Shown: positions 52,141 to 62,597, counted from the stretch's first letter. The stretch is DNA of 64,000 bases from Niastella soli (GCF_017742245.1 NZ_JAGHKO010000002.1:248001-312000), one strand, 5' to 3'. Notes: generated by a model not told the origin, from the letters alone. Program-made: numbers and translations.

Positions 52141-52913
52141 TAATGTTGCCCATTCCCGTTCAGGAACAAATTGAAGGTATCGCCGCGCAAACCAATACGC
52201 ATTGTTTCCAATGGTATTACTTCTGTGGGCGCAATATTGCCCAGGTTCACGTTGCAGCCTAACAGCTCAATAAAGTACAGCTGTTGAGCTTTTTGAGGAG
52301 CTTCCCATAAGATCTTTTCACCGGGGATCTGTGTAAGGATCTCCTGTACCAGGCCTTCGCGTACTTCGCCTGAACCACGGTAAATACCTACGTTACCTGC
52401 CTCGCGGGCTTCGGCAATCACGTATGATGAACCGGCTTTCAGCTCAGCGCTCATCAGTTCAATCCATTTATAAGGGGGAATAATATGAGCAGCATCTTTA
52501 CTTCCAACTTCACTAAGTACGGTACCATGTTTGGCCAGTTTTTCAATATAACCGCATTTTTCTGCATGGGGAATATTGATAGAGCCGTCGCTTACTTCCA
52601 TATAGGAAATATCGTACTCTTTACAAACACTGATGTAATCATTAAACTGGTTACGGATCAGGAACGCCTCAAACAAAGTGCCGCCAAAATAAACGGGAAT
52701 GTCATACGATTTGTAAACTTCAATCTTTTCGCGCAGGTTCGGTGTTACGAACGAAGTGCCAAAGCCAAGCTTAACAATATCAATGTGCGGGTGTCCCACG
52801 CTCATCATATTTTGCGCTTCTGGAATGCTCAGGCCTTTGTCCATTACCATGGTAATACCGCTGTTGCGTGGTTTCTTAATCCTGTCGGGGATCTGTGTGA
52901 GGTTAAAATTCAT
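52140..52913 (-). CDS. Phosphosulfolactate synthase-like (ComA family) protein
   Basis: The 257-residue TIM-barrel protein matches phosphosulfolactate synthase, which in archaea adds sulfite to phosphoenolpyruvate as the first step toward coenzyme M. ATG 52913 is chosen; 13 more codons are open upstream but reach back onto the promoter element. 'HIDIVKLGFGTSFVTPNLRE' (~40), 'SYMEVSDGSINIPHAEK' (~115) and 'YVIAEAREAGNVGIYRGSGE' match the family, and 'GNIAPTEVIPLETMRIGLRG' ends it. No other coenzyme M gene is nearby. In Bacteroidetes a link to sulfonolipid precursors is conceivable but unproven. Confidence 0.82.
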   Translation of the reverse strand: MNFNLTQIPDRIKKPRNSGITMVMDKGLSIPEAQNMMSVGHPHIDIVKLGFGTSFVTPNLREKIEVYKSYDIPVYFGGTLFEAFLIRNQFNDYISVCKEYDISYMEVSDGSINIPHAEKCGYIEKLAKHGTVLSEVGSKDAAHIIPPYKWIELMSAELKAGSSYVIAEAREAGNVGIYRGSGEVREGLVQEILTQIPGEKILWEAPQKAQQLYFIELLGCNVNLGNIAPTEVIPLETMRIGLRGDTFNLFLNGNGQH

Positions 52914-52949
52914 TCCTTGGTTTTTTGTGCAACAATTTTTAAGCCGCCG

Positions 52950-52957
52950 CAAAAATA
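52950..52957 (-). promoter_or_regulatory. -7 promoter element TATTTTTG of the ComA-like gene
   Basis: It is an exact TAnnTTTG match followed by C on the minus strand, 36 bases before ATG 52913. It overlaps the longer open frame, supporting the shorter start. Confidence 0.55.
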
Positions 52958-53102
52958 ATGGAAAACATCATACAAGCTACATGGTTCAAATCATATGTAA
53001 AAACCAATTGGCTAATGGTATTAGCAGATATTAAGAAGACTGTTAAATCGAAATTAAAACCCAGCCTTTATGCAATAACCAACCAGGTAGACTAATATGT
53101 AA

Positions 53103-53142
53103 CCTGTCAGTGCAAACCCTTAGAGTGGTTGGCGCTGACAGG
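53103..53142 (-). terminator. CCTGTCAG/CTGACAGG hairpin after the TPR gene
   Basis: The arms CCTGTCAG and CTGACAGG are extended by GCAAACC/GGTTGGC with one mismatch, 26 bases after the TPR stop. It has no T-tract. The arms match those of the rpsJ terminator. Confidence 0.5.
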
Positions 53143-53167
53143 CATGATAGCTATAAAAACCGGTGCA

Positions 53168-54583
53168 TTAATTCTTTTTCTTATGATGGGCTATTACATC
53201 AATAACCAGCGGATGCCGCAATATAGCGGGGTTAAGGTGTATCAATTTCTTTAGCAATTTGGGCGATGCAGTAAGCGCTGCTTCCAATTGTAACAGAGAT
53301 TCCTTGGTTTTACCCAATTCAAGGTAAATGGCGCTTAGATAGTATAAGAATATGGGTTTCGACTCAGTGATCTTTATGGCTGCTTTCACCTGTTCCAGGG
53401 CTTCTTCATAAAATTCCCCCTGATACAAACAGCGAATAAGCGCTTCCCAGCTGGAGATATTACGTGGCCGTTGCCGAACCACATTAGAAAAATACTGAAT
53501 GGCTTCCTTATAGTCTCCTAATTGCATTTTACACTCGCCCATGGCCAGATTATACTCCGGCTGCAGCCGATGGATCTGCATGGCGCTCTCAAGTTGTTTT
53601 ACGGCCATTGACCATTGCCCCTCATTTATGTAGGTACAAGCTATTTTGTAATACAGCTTGCTATCCCCCTGGCTCAAATGCGACGCCTTACGATAATAGA
53701 ACCTTGCCTGAGCATAGTTCTTCATCCGGTCGTAACAGTGTCCTATAGCTTCGTAGATCACATCTTCGGGCCGCGACAGCTCCAATACTTTCTCCAACAC
53801 CTCAATGGCGTCTTTGTACTTACGTAAACGAATATAAGCGTCGCCCATATTGCGATAAGCATAATCGAACTTTTCGTCGATGGCAACCGCATATTTATAG
53901 GCATCAATGGCCTTTTCGTAGAGTTTTAAACCCTGAAAGCCGGCAGCCAGGTTAAACCAGGCCAGCTCACTGTATGGGTTCTCCTCAATAATTTGCTGAT
54001 GTAAGGTGATGCTTTCTTCATTGCGACCCGTAAAGTCAGTCCAGAAACAGATCTTATACAATGCTTCTTCGTTGGCAGGATCCTGTTCCAGAATAAGCCT
54101 GAGGCAATCGAAGATCTTGTCAAACTCTTCATAGTCATCATACACATCGGCCAACTCAAACAACAATTCTATCCTTTCCTGACCTTCAAACAATTGGAGG
54201 GCATTTTCCAGCAGCTCCACTGCTTTCTCCTGCTGGTCGAGCGCCAGGTATACGTCTGTTTTTAAAATGTACAGGTTGATATCGTTGCTATCGAGTAATT
54301 CGGCGTGATTAAGTATTTCAAGGGCCTCGTTATAGTGACGGGTCGCTATCAGCAGGTCAGCCTTTTTAATAAGCAATGCGGATGAATAGGGATATTGTTC
54401 AATTCCCATTTCAGCAGCTTCCAATGCTTGCGGCAGGTCTTCAACATCATCAAAATAGTCTATGATCTTTTCAAAGGCCTCCTCTTCTAAAAAAGAATGC
54501 CCCCGCCCCGCTTTGAGATTCTGGAACTGCTGAACTAACTCTCTGATTTCTTCATTATCCTGACGAAACGGATTTTCTCTCAT
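53168..54583 (-). CDS. Tetratricopeptide-repeat protein, cytoplasmic
   Basis: The 471-residue protein has no signal peptide and is made of about twelve TPR units. Clear examples are 'AWFNLAAGFQGLKLYEKAID' (~210), 'AYRNMGDAYIRLRKYKDAIE' (~245), 'IYEAIGHCYDRMKNYAQARF' (~280) and 'YNLAMGECKMQLGDYKEAIQ' (~350). The C-terminal 'SPKLLKKLIHLNPAILRHPL' is non-TPR. TPR solenoids hold other proteins together; no enzymatic domain is seen, so a specific role cannot be given. It is a single gene with a 3' hairpin. Confidence 0.85.
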   Translation of the reverse strand: MRENPFRQDNEEIRELVQQFQNLKAGRGHSFLEEEAFEKIIDYFDDVEDLPQALEAAEMGIEQYPYSSALLIKKADLLIATRHYNEALEILNHAELLDSNDINLYILKTDVYLALDQQEKAVELLENALQLFEGQERIELLFELADVYDDYEEFDKIFDCLRLILEQDPANEEALYKICFWTDFTGRNEESITLHQQIIEENPYSELAWFNLAAGFQGLKLYEKAIDAYKYAVAIDEKFDYAYRNMGDAYIRLRKYKDAIEVLEKVLELSRPEDVIYEAIGHCYDRMKNYAQARFYYRKASHLSQGDSKLYYKIACTYINEGQWSMAVKQLESAMQIHRLQPEYNLAMGECKMQLGDYKEAIQYFSNVVRQRPRNISSWEALIRCLYQGEFYEEALEQVKAAIKITESKPIFLYYLSAIYLELGKTKESLLQLEAALTASPKLLKKLIHLNPAILRHPLVIDVIAHHKKKN

Positions 54584-54898
54584 TTATTTAAATAGTAGGT
54601 TAATGTAAAATAGGATTTTCAGAGATGGTTACCAATTTTAATTTTTGACATCTGTGAACAAGAAAAACAGGGTTGATTTTACGGTAAAACCCGCTCTTTT
54701 TATCCCCAATTATGGAAGACTTCATCAATGGCCAGCCAGCAAATAAGGACTGTGTTACAATAATTTATAAATGAAGATCAAAAAATTGTAAAAATTCCAA
54801 CCCTTTTGTTATGAAATCCGTAACATTTAAGTATCTCATACGTTAAGAGAAGTATAAACTTTAATCCGAAGGGTTAAAAAAAACTAAATTTTTTTCTA
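54584..54898. other. Intergenic, AT-rich
   Basis: 315 bases between divergent genes. No hairpin with a T-tract and no repeat family member stand out. The promoter at its right end is listed separately. Confidence 0.4.
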
Positions 54899-54906
54899 TA
54901 TTTTTG
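54899..54906 (+). promoter_or_regulatory. -7 promoter element TATTTTTG
   Basis: It is an exact TAnnTTTG match, 41 bases before the ATG at 54948. Only 8 bases separate it from an earlier in-frame ATG at 54915. Confidence 0.5.
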
Positions 54907-54947
54907 TAGTCAATATGCAAGCAAACTTTACGCTAAAACTTAACCAC

Positions 54948-55319
54948 ATGCTTAAAAAGACCGTCATCAGTTGTGCGATGATAGGGGCATTTGCGCTTGC
55001 GCTGGCCAGCAGCGGAGGTGGTGATAAAAAGAAGGCGGAGTCGCTTCGCAACCCCGATTTTACTCCTATCAGAACTACAAATGGCTTCACCCTGAAAGCC
55101 GGTCCAGCCTATACAGGCAGCCATACTTTCAATAGTGTGCGCACCAATAATGTTATTACCCGCAATACGGTGGTAACTTACCAGCAAGGCAATAAGGTAT
55201 TCATTTTACCTTATAAAAGCACCAGCCGGGTTAACATTAATGTCATCCCTGATAATTCAACTTATCAACAACGCAACAACCTGAACGCATTTGACCTGAA
55301 ATTCCGGTTACGTAAATAA
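54948..55319 (+). CDS. Small exported protein of unknown function
   Basis: The 123-residue protein starts from ATG 54948 with a signal peptide (MLKKTVISCAMIGAFALALA). The in-frame ATG at 54915 would add 11 residues before it and leave almost no leader. After the signal comes 'SSGGGDKKKAESLRNPDFTP', then a beta-rich C-terminus with 'FILPYKSTSRVNINVIPDNS' and a basic end 'DLKFRLRK'. I recognise no family. Its neighbour on the opposite strand is a DUF4412-like exported protein with a convergent 3' end 16 bases away. Confidence 0.65.
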   Translation: MLKKTVISCAMIGAFALALASSGGGDKKKAESLRNPDFTPIRTTNGFTLKAGPAYTGSHTFNSVRTNNVITRNTVVTYQQGNKVFILPYKSTSRVNINVIPDNSTYQQRNNLNAFDLKFRLRK

Positions 55320-55335
55320 TCCGGAAGTTTCCAGA

Positions 55336-56001
55336 TCAATTACTTACGTTCATTTTTTTACTCTCTTCATAAGTCATTTCGCGATAGCCAGATTTAGGTA
55401 TATCGAATTTTGAAGCCGGTACAGGATTCATATTGATCTTTGATACCGTGTATTTGATGGTGAGTTTACCTTGAACCAGCTCATATTCCAGCGGCAATCC
55501 ATTCAGATTCTTGAACTGGTAATCATAATCCTTATTTTCAGGAACGATATCAGGCGTATAATACACCGTAAAGGTGGTCCCATCGGGCAAAGTAGCCACC
55601 GCCTTGATACAATTATATCCCGCAATAGATTTGGTATCGCTGGTATTGGCAAAGGTGATGCCATCGTACCGTTTATTATTCTCCGCCCAGTTATCACTGG
55701 TCATTCTGATCAGCAGTTTTTGTCCACTTACTTCCTTTAAAACAACAGATGTCCCTGCCTTTGAGTCGTGTATGGTGGCTGATGAGAATAAGGCACTGGC
55801 CAGTTCGGCCCGGCTCATATTTCCCTTAATATAAATTGTTTTGGTGTGCCCATCCAGCGCATCGGCCATTTTGGGCTCTTTACTACCACTTGAAATACTG
55901 GCATCGTAAGTAAGGGCAAGCTCACTTACCTTGCGTTGTGCCTGGGCGGCAAATTGCGTTCCCAAACAACTCATTAACAGTATTACAATATGCTTTTTCA
56001 T
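55336..56001 (-). CDS. Exported DUF4412/GLPGLI-like protein
   Basis: The 221-residue protein has a signal peptide (1-21, ending AAQA). A lipocalin-like beta domain follows: 'KVSELALTYDASISSGSKEP', 'TIYIKGNMSRAELASALFSS' (~53), 'YNCIKAVATLPDGTTFTVYY' (~128) and 'LNGLPLEYELVQGKLTIKYT' (~168). The 'GxxC.KA' and 'GLPLEYE' strings are typical of the DUF4412 and GLPGLI groups, which are common in this phylum. The function is unknown. The end is Glu/Lys-rich. Confidence 0.7.
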   Translation of the reverse strand: MKKHIVILLMSCLGTQFAAQAQRKVSELALTYDASISSGSKEPKMADALDGHTKTIYIKGNMSRAELASALFSSATIHDSKAGTSVVLKEVSGQKLLIRMTSDNWAENNKRYDGITFANTSDTKSIAGYNCIKAVATLPDGTTFTVYYTPDIVPENKDYDYQFKNLNGLPLEYELVQGKLTIKYTVSKINMNPVPASKFDIPKSGYREMTYEESKKMNVSN

Positions 56002-56151
56002 AATCTACGGTTATAATAATAATATTCAAGATGAGGACAAGGTGATAATAGTTGCTGCGTAAAATACAAAGACCGGTTAATTTTAAAAAGGTTAACCGCG
56101 AAATCTTGATAATATTGTTAAAAATGAGGCAGTTGTGATGTCAACAGGGCG

Positions 56152-56180
56152 TCGCGAAACGGCAATCGGCAAACGGCAAA
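56152..56180. repeat. CGGCAAT/CGGCAAA heptamers
   Basis: Three 7-base units CGGCAAT, CGGCAAA, CGGCAAA precede the long GCCTTCT array by 45 bases and are oriented as its approximate reverse complement. Confidence 0.6.
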
Positions 56181-56225
56181 CATGACTCGCGACTTTTGAG
56201 ACTAATCACTATCTTGCGTCTCCAA

Positions 56226-56342
56226 AATTCTTCTGCCTTCTGCCTTCTGCCTTCTGCCTTCTGCCTTCTGCCTTCTGCCTTCTGCCTTCTGCCTTCTGCC
56301 TTCTGCCTTCTGCCTTCTGCCTTCTGCCTTCTGCCTTCTGCC
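56226..56342. repeat. (GCCTTCT)16 perfect heptamer array
   Basis: Sixteen head-to-tail copies of the 7-mer GCCTTCT occupy 112 bases with essentially no variation, 75 bases past the yidC stop. The purity implies recent expansion. Two apparent ORFs here (both strands) are artefacts of the repeat. Confidence 0.9.
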
Positions 56343-56416
56343 CTTTCAACCTGCCTCAAAAAGAAAAGTGAGCCCTGATTAAGACTCACTTTCCTTATAT
56401 AACGATTTACACTAAA

Positions 56417-58237
56417 CTACTTCTTCTTCTGCTGTTGCTGAGCGGCCTGTTGGGCGGCCTGCATCGTTTCCAGCCTTTCCTGCCATTTCGATTTCGTCTT
56501 GGGTTTCTTGCGGTTCTCGTCGATCTTCGCCAGGATCTTGTCGTGGTCAATAATATAGTTCTGAATTACGAACTGTAAGATCAGCGTGATCAGGTTCGAC
56601 ACGGTATAATACCAGGTCAACGCCGCAGGTAAACGGTTGAACACAAAGAATAAAATGAACGGGAAGATATAAGGCATGTACTTGAGCGCCGGATTGTTTT
56701 GATCGGGCGTCATGTTCATGTTATACACCGAGATCAGGAAACTGGTCAATACCGCTGTGATAGTGAACAAGCTAAGGTGGGTCATACCCAGAATACTGGT
56801 CTTCCATTGCACAATGGCGTCATAAGAAGCCAGGTTATCGGCCCACAAAAAGCCTACACCCCGTAAATCGATATTTGAGTTAAAGAAGCTGTACAGGGCA
56901 AAGAAGATAGGGATCTGCAACAGGGCAGGTAAACAACCTCCCAGCGGATTCACTCCGGCCTCACGGAACAACTTCATTTGCTCCACCCCTACCTGCTGTT
57001 GATCATTGTTGTATTTTTCTTTCAGCTTTTCAATCTCGGGTCTTAACGCCTTCATTTTGGCACCACTCAGGTAACTGGTGTATACCAGTGGAGAAGTGAA
57101 CAGACGGATGAATAAGGTCAGTAACAAAATAGCGATCCCCATACTACCGATAAAACTTCTGAAGAAGCCAAACACCGGCATTACAATGTATTTGTTGATG
57201 GGACGCACAAAAGCGTACATATCACGACCCAGGTTCACGATCTTGTCCATTTCAGGCACCTGATCTTTATGCTTGCGCAGGATCGCATAATCATTAGGAC
57301 CATAATACAACCTCAAAGGAATAGAGACATTGGGGCCTAACGGTACTTTTGTTTGCAGCGTGGTAGTTACTTCGGCTACTTTGGTGGTGGTATCTTTTTC
57401 GTTCTTGATGAACTTAACATCACCAGAAGTAAACTTGTCTTTGGCTGCTATCAGTGAAGTATTAAAGAATTGTTGGGAAGTGCTTACCCATTGCACTGGT
57501 TTTTCCAGTGTTTTGGCCGATTTGGTTTGCACGTAATCAAAGCCATCTTCATCATAATAACAAACGGTGGTTTGAGTGCGCTCATAACCTACCTCTGTTT
57601 CATGCTGAATGGGCTCATTTTGCCAGATCAGGTTGAAGTTGCCCTGGGTGAGCATTTTATCGGCGCCATTCAATTGCACGTCCCAGTCGATCAGGTAATC
57701 ATTGGGATGAACCGTGAACTGGTGAGTAACATTCCCTTTGCCGGGGATGGGCGCCTGGTAAATGATGGTTTGACTGTTATCAGCATTTTTTACCACTTTA
57801 GGTTCCATGAAATACAGATCGGAAACCTGTACGGAACCATTGTTGGTGGTAACGCCATAAGAGATCTTATCGAACGGTGTATTGTTCAATACTACCGGAG
57901 TCTTAGTATTGAGCGATTTGTAGTTCTTAAGCTCCACCGTTTTAGGCTGACCGCCTTTATTGGTAAAACTGATCTTAACTACTTCATTTTCAATTACAGT
58001 TAAGGCTTCTACACCCCGGGTTGCCAGCTCACCTGGTTGTACAGGCTGGTTGATAGTGCTATCGGGTATGTTTGAAACGGAATCCCCGATATGTTTTTGT
58101 ACCAGGGCTACAGAATCTGTATAGTGTTGTTTTTTAGCCTCCAGCTCATGACTGTTCTTGGTAGAAATAAACAGATAAGTAAACAGTAAAAGCGCTAACA
58201 ACACAAAGCCAATCACCGTATTGCGATCAAAATTCAT
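56417..58237 (-). CDS. yidC: Membrane protein insertase YidC
   Basis: The 606-residue Gram-negative-type YidC has an N-terminal membrane helix ('VIGFVLLALLLFTYLF', 9-24) and a large periplasmic beta domain (~60-330). The insertase core has five helices, with 'SPLVYTSYLSGAKMKALRPE' and 'LFREAGVNPLGGCLPALLQI' (the conserved positive groove and CL3 loop), and 'PIFFALYSFFNSNI' and 'LTWYYTVSNLITLILQF' near the end. The C-terminus is Gln/Lys-rich (QQQQKKK). It inserts membrane proteins with or without SecYEG. It has its own promoter. Confidence 0.97.
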   Translation of the reverse strand: MNFDRNTVIGFVLLALLLFTYLFISTKNSHELEAKKQHYTDSVALVQKHIGDSVSNIPDSTINQPVQPGELATRGVEALTVIENEVVKISFTNKGGQPKTVELKNYKSLNTKTPVVLNNTPFDKISYGVTTNNGSVQVSDLYFMEPKVVKNADNSQTIIYQAPIPGKGNVTHQFTVHPNDYLIDWDVQLNGADKMLTQGNFNLIWQNEPIQHETEVGYERTQTTVCYYDEDGFDYVQTKSAKTLEKPVQWVSTSQQFFNTSLIAAKDKFTSGDVKFIKNEKDTTTKVAEVTTTLQTKVPLGPNVSIPLRLYYGPNDYAILRKHKDQVPEMDKIVNLGRDMYAFVRPINKYIVMPVFGFFRSFIGSMGIAILLLTLFIRLFTSPLVYTSYLSGAKMKALRPEIEKLKEKYNNDQQQVGVEQMKLFREAGVNPLGGCLPALLQIPIFFALYSFFNSNIDLRGVGFLWADNLASYDAIVQWKTSILGMTHLSLFTITAVLTSFLISVYNMNMTPDQNNPALKYMPYIFPFILFFVFNRLPAALTWYYTVSNLITLILQFVIQNYIIDHDKILAKIDENRKKPKTKSKWQERLETMQAAQQAAQQQQKKK

Positions 58238-58261
58238 TATACTACTAGTTTAGAAGAGGTG

Positions 58262-58269
58262 CAAAGATA
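58262..58269 (-). promoter_or_regulatory. yidC -7 promoter element TATCTTTG
   Basis: It is an exact TAnnTTTG match followed by C, 24 bases before the yidC ATG. Confidence 0.6.
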
Positions 58270-58327
58270 GTCGGAAGTTGTAAGTTTTAAGTTATTAGTT
58301 AACGGTTCTGCATATTTATTACAAAAT

Positions 58328-58363
58328 GTTAATAGATATGCTGATAACAACATATCTATTAAC
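58328..58363. repeat. Perfect 13-bp inverted repeat after pyrG
   Basis: The arms GTTAATAGATATG and CATATCTATTAAC have a 10-base loop, 31 bases past the pyrG stop. It is AT-rich and may act as a terminator or 3' stabiliser. Confidence 0.65.
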
Positions 58364-58394
58364 TATTTATAACTTTTCACTTACAAATTAAACC

Positions 58395-60059
<1,665 letters not shown>

Positions 60060-60160
60060 TTACGTCTTCAATCTTTTTTACTGATAATCCTAGTCCACTA
60101 CAATTTTTGACCAGCGGAAACTTAATACGCTTAACAATAAAATAATTCCGGGAGGTCGTG

Positions 60161-60168
60161 CAAAGCTA
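60161..60168 (-). promoter_or_regulatory. pyrG -7 promoter element TAGCTTTG
   Basis: It is an exact TAnnTTTG match followed by C, 116 bases before the pyrG ATG, giving a leader of about 110 bases. In Bacillus and relatives pyrG is controlled by a C-run in such a leader; no such run is visible at the predicted start here. Confidence 0.5.
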
Positions 60169-60308
60169 CGGCAAAATAATGCGCCAGAAAAACACGATTT
60201 TGGGGTGTGGAAAACCGGGCCACAACCTGTGAATTCTATTAAAAACCGGTTAAAATCAATGACTTTTACCCAACGGGGCTTGCTGGCTACCTCCCTGCAC
60301 AAAAAAAC

Positions 60309-60335
60309 AAAGCCCCATCCAGCGGATAGGGCTTT
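60309..60335 (-). terminator. Terminator after the 57-residue ORF
   Basis: The arms AAAGCCC and GGGCTTT are extended by ATCC/GGAT with a small bulge. On the minus strand the stem is followed by TGTTTTTTT. Confidence 0.75.
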
Positions 60336-60359
60336 AAACAGATGTATAGTTGGCTAATA

Positions 60360-60533
60360 CTATTTTACCTTGGTAAGGGTAAGTGCTTTTAATTGATATG
60401 GAGAACCAACCACTGCTTTTTTGGCGCTTAACATTTTGCTGCCATCAGCCTGATGGTTCTTGGCAGAGTGTAAAAATACGATCGCTGCTATTTCCACAAA
60501 TAGTATAAGAAAACTCAATTTCTCCTTTTTCAT
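60360..60533 (-). CDS. Small single-pass membrane protein (57 residues)
   Basis: The ORF has ATG at 60533 and TAG at 60360-60362. The product begins 'MKKEKLSFLILFVEIAAIVF', a basic start followed by one hydrophobic helix, then 'LHSAKNHQADGSKMLSAKK' and a soluble end 'YQLKALTLTKVK'. A clear terminator lies 25 bases after the stop, which supports a real transcript. I recognise no family; the arrangement resembles other small Bacteroidetes membrane peptides. An uncleaved signal or a lipid-less anchor are both possible. Confidence 0.55.
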   Translation of the reverse strand: MKKEKLSFLILFVEIAAIVFLHSAKNHQADGSKMLSAKKAVVGSPYQLKALTLTKVK

Positions 60534-60790
60534 AATTGGTTATGGGTTATTCCCTAAGGGTACGGGGTCTGTTAATTTCCAGCAACAAAAAAACGAAAAT
60601 TTCTTTTCATGTGCAAGCAAACGTATGCATAAATAATATATTCGTAATACACTACTAGTAATATTACTAACGCAACAATCCGTGATTATACGATACCGTA
60701 GATATAACACACTCACTTATCCGCATATTCACAGCGCATCAATTAACGGCTAAACATATATTTTATTTGAACCCCGTAAAACTACTAAGC
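60534..60790. other. Intergenic, no clear feature
   Basis: 257 AT-rich bases contain 'ACTAGTAATATTACTAACG', a short near-palindrome (60653-60672). No promoter match good enough to report is present. Confidence 0.3.
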
Positions 60791-61594
60791 CTAAAGGTCC
60801 TTTTGTATCTTATCGTAGCTGGCAACAATTCCTTTAATGAGGGATGAACTAAAACCCTGGTGTTCCATTTCGTTGAGACCTGCAATGGTACAACCCTTGG
60901 GAGTAGTTACTTTATCGATTTCCTGTTCGGGGTGTGAGCCTTTTTTCAATAATAATTCGGCAGCGCCTTTTACTGTTTGCGCCGCTATTAAACTGGCAGT
61001 GGCGGCATCAAAACCAATTTCAATACCACCCTGGATGTTTGCACGTATATAGCGCATGGCATAGGCCGTTCCACAAGCACCCAGTACCGTCGCTGCATCC
61101 ATCAACTTCTCATCTATCCAAACCGCTTTACCCAGCTGGTTGAACAGGTCTTCAATGAATGCGATCTGATCACGGTTTACATCCTGTGATGCCGCTAAAC
61201 AGGTCATACTTTCCTGTATGGCAATAGCTGTATTGGGCATGGCTCTGATCACCGGTATTTTTAGATCAACCGCTTTCAGCATGTGCTTGATGGTGATACC
61301 AGTGATCACCGAAACCAATACCTGTTTATCAGGATTGAGCAATGCTTTCAGCTTTCCCAGAATATCATCAACCTGAAATGGCTTTACCGCCAGGATGATC
61401 ATATCGGCAAAACGAACAGCTTCTTCATTATTATCACTCACCATTACGCCGCGCTTTTCCAGCGCCGCCAGCGTTTTAATATTCCGCTTGGTGATCAGGA
61501 TGTGTTCGGGTTGTGTAAATCCGCTATTGATCAGACCTTCTGCAATGGCAGTACCTAAATTACCGCCACCAATAATTGCTATCTTTTTGTTCAT
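60791..61594 (-). CDS. proC: Pyrroline-5-carboxylate reductase
   Basis: The 267-residue enzyme carries out the last step of proline synthesis, the reverse of the oxidation by the dehydrogenase at 6662. 'IAIIGGGNLGTAIAEGLI' is the Rossmann nucleotide loop, 'ILAVKPFQVDDIL' and 'PVIRAMPNTAIAIQESMTCL' are family blocks, and 'VTTPKGCTIAGLNEMEHQG' is the C-terminal signature. It follows hldD with 4 bases between, so both are in one transcript. Confidence 0.95.
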   Translation of the reverse strand: MNKKIAIIGGGNLGTAIAEGLINSGFTQPEHILITKRNIKTLAALEKRGVMVSDNNEEAVRFADMIILAVKPFQVDDILGKLKALLNPDKQVLVSVITGITIKHMLKAVDLKIPVIRAMPNTAIAIQESMTCLAASQDVNRDQIAFIEDLFNQLGKAVWIDEKLMDAATVLGACGTAYAMRYIRANIQGGIEIGFDAATASLIAAQTVKGAAELLLKKGSHPEQEIDKVTTPKGCTIAGLNEMEHQGFSSSLIKGIVASYDKIQKDL

Positions 61595-61598
61595 AGAA

Positions 61599-62597
61599 CT
61601 AATAGTAATTTCCTTTCACTAAATAATTACGCACGTAATCATCTACCCCATTCTCCAATGAATAAAATTGATCGGTATACCCGGCGTCTTTCAGCTTTTG
61701 CATATTAGCCTCAGTGAAATACTGGTATTTATCACGAATGTCTTCCGGCATGTCAATAAACTCGATCATTGGTTCTTTATCCAGCCCGCTGAAGGTAGCT
61801 TTCGCCAGGTCTTCAAAACTGCGTGCTTTACCGGTACCCAGGTTATACAACCCACTGGCTACGGCACTGCTCGCTTTTTCATACTGCTCCATTAACCAAT
61901 AACAGATCTTGAGCACATCCTTTACATATACAAAATCGCGCAACTGCTGACCATCCTTAAAGCCTTCCTTGTGCGATTTGAACAACTTCACTTTTCCGGA
62001 CTGGTTTATCTGTTTGAACGAATGCCAGATCACACTGGCCATACGGCCCTTATGATATTCATTGGGCCCATACACATTAAAGAACTTCAACCCGGCCCAG
62101 AAAGGCGGATGGGTAGTTTGTTCCAATGCCCATTTATCAAACTCATTTTTTGAAACCCCATATGGATTCAATGGTTTCAATGCATATACAATGGCATGGT
62201 CATCGTTGTACCCTTCTTCACCGGAACCATATGTGGCCGCAGAAGAAGCATATACCACCGGCACCTTGTTCTCAGTACAGTAATTCCAGATCTTTTGGGA
62301 ATACTCCACATTCAAATGCTGGTGTATTGAATAATCGAATTCGGTAGTATCGGTACGGGCGCCAATATGGAATATAAAATCAATGGCGGGTTTATTGGCT
62401 TCCAGCCATTCAAAAAAATCTTCCCGCTCTATTTTCTCATCGTATTGTTTGCCTTCAAGGTTCTGCATCTTTTCAGGCTCGGTAAAATCATCAACCAGAA
62501 TAAGCCGGTTGTATCCTTTTTCATTCAGAAAACCGGTTAAACAACTTCCTATAAATCCGGCAGCGCCGGTCACTACTATTTTACTGTCTTTGTTCAT
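61599..62597 (-). CDS. hldD: ADP-L-glycero-D-manno-heptose 6-epimerase
   Basis: The 332-residue short-chain-dehydrogenase-type epimerase makes the heptose precursor of the lipopolysaccharide core. ATG 62597 is used; 25 further codons upstream are open but derive from repeat DNA. 'IVVTGAAGFIGSCLTGFLNE' binds NADP, 'HIGARTDTTEFDYSIHQHLN' and the catalytic 'YGVSKNEFDKW' (Tyr/Lys pair) follow, and 'NVYGPNEYHKGRMASVIWH' is the HldD signature. It is the first gene of an hldD-proC pair. Confidence 0.95.
   Translation of the reverse strand: MNKDSKIVVTGAAGFIGSCLTGFLNEKGYNRLILVDDFTEPEKMQNLEGKQYDEKIEREDFFEWLEANKPAIDFIFHIGARTDTTEFDYSIHQHLNVEYSQKIWNYCTENKVPVVYASSAATYGSGEEGYNDDHAIVYALKPLNPYGVSKNEFDKWALEQTTHPPFWAGLKFFNVYGPNEYHKGRMASVIWHSFKQINQSGKVKLFKSHKEGFKDGQQLRDFVYVKDVLKICYWLMEQYEKASSAVASGLYNLGTGKARSFEDLAKATFSGLDKEPMIEFIDMPEDIRDKYQYFTEANMQKLKDAGYTDQFYSLENGVDDYVRNYLVKGNYY

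Noticed and set aside
56141-56389. ORFs on both strands within the GCCTTCT array
   Set aside because: A stop-free 7-mer repeat stays open in every frame; the predicted proteins are pure repeats.
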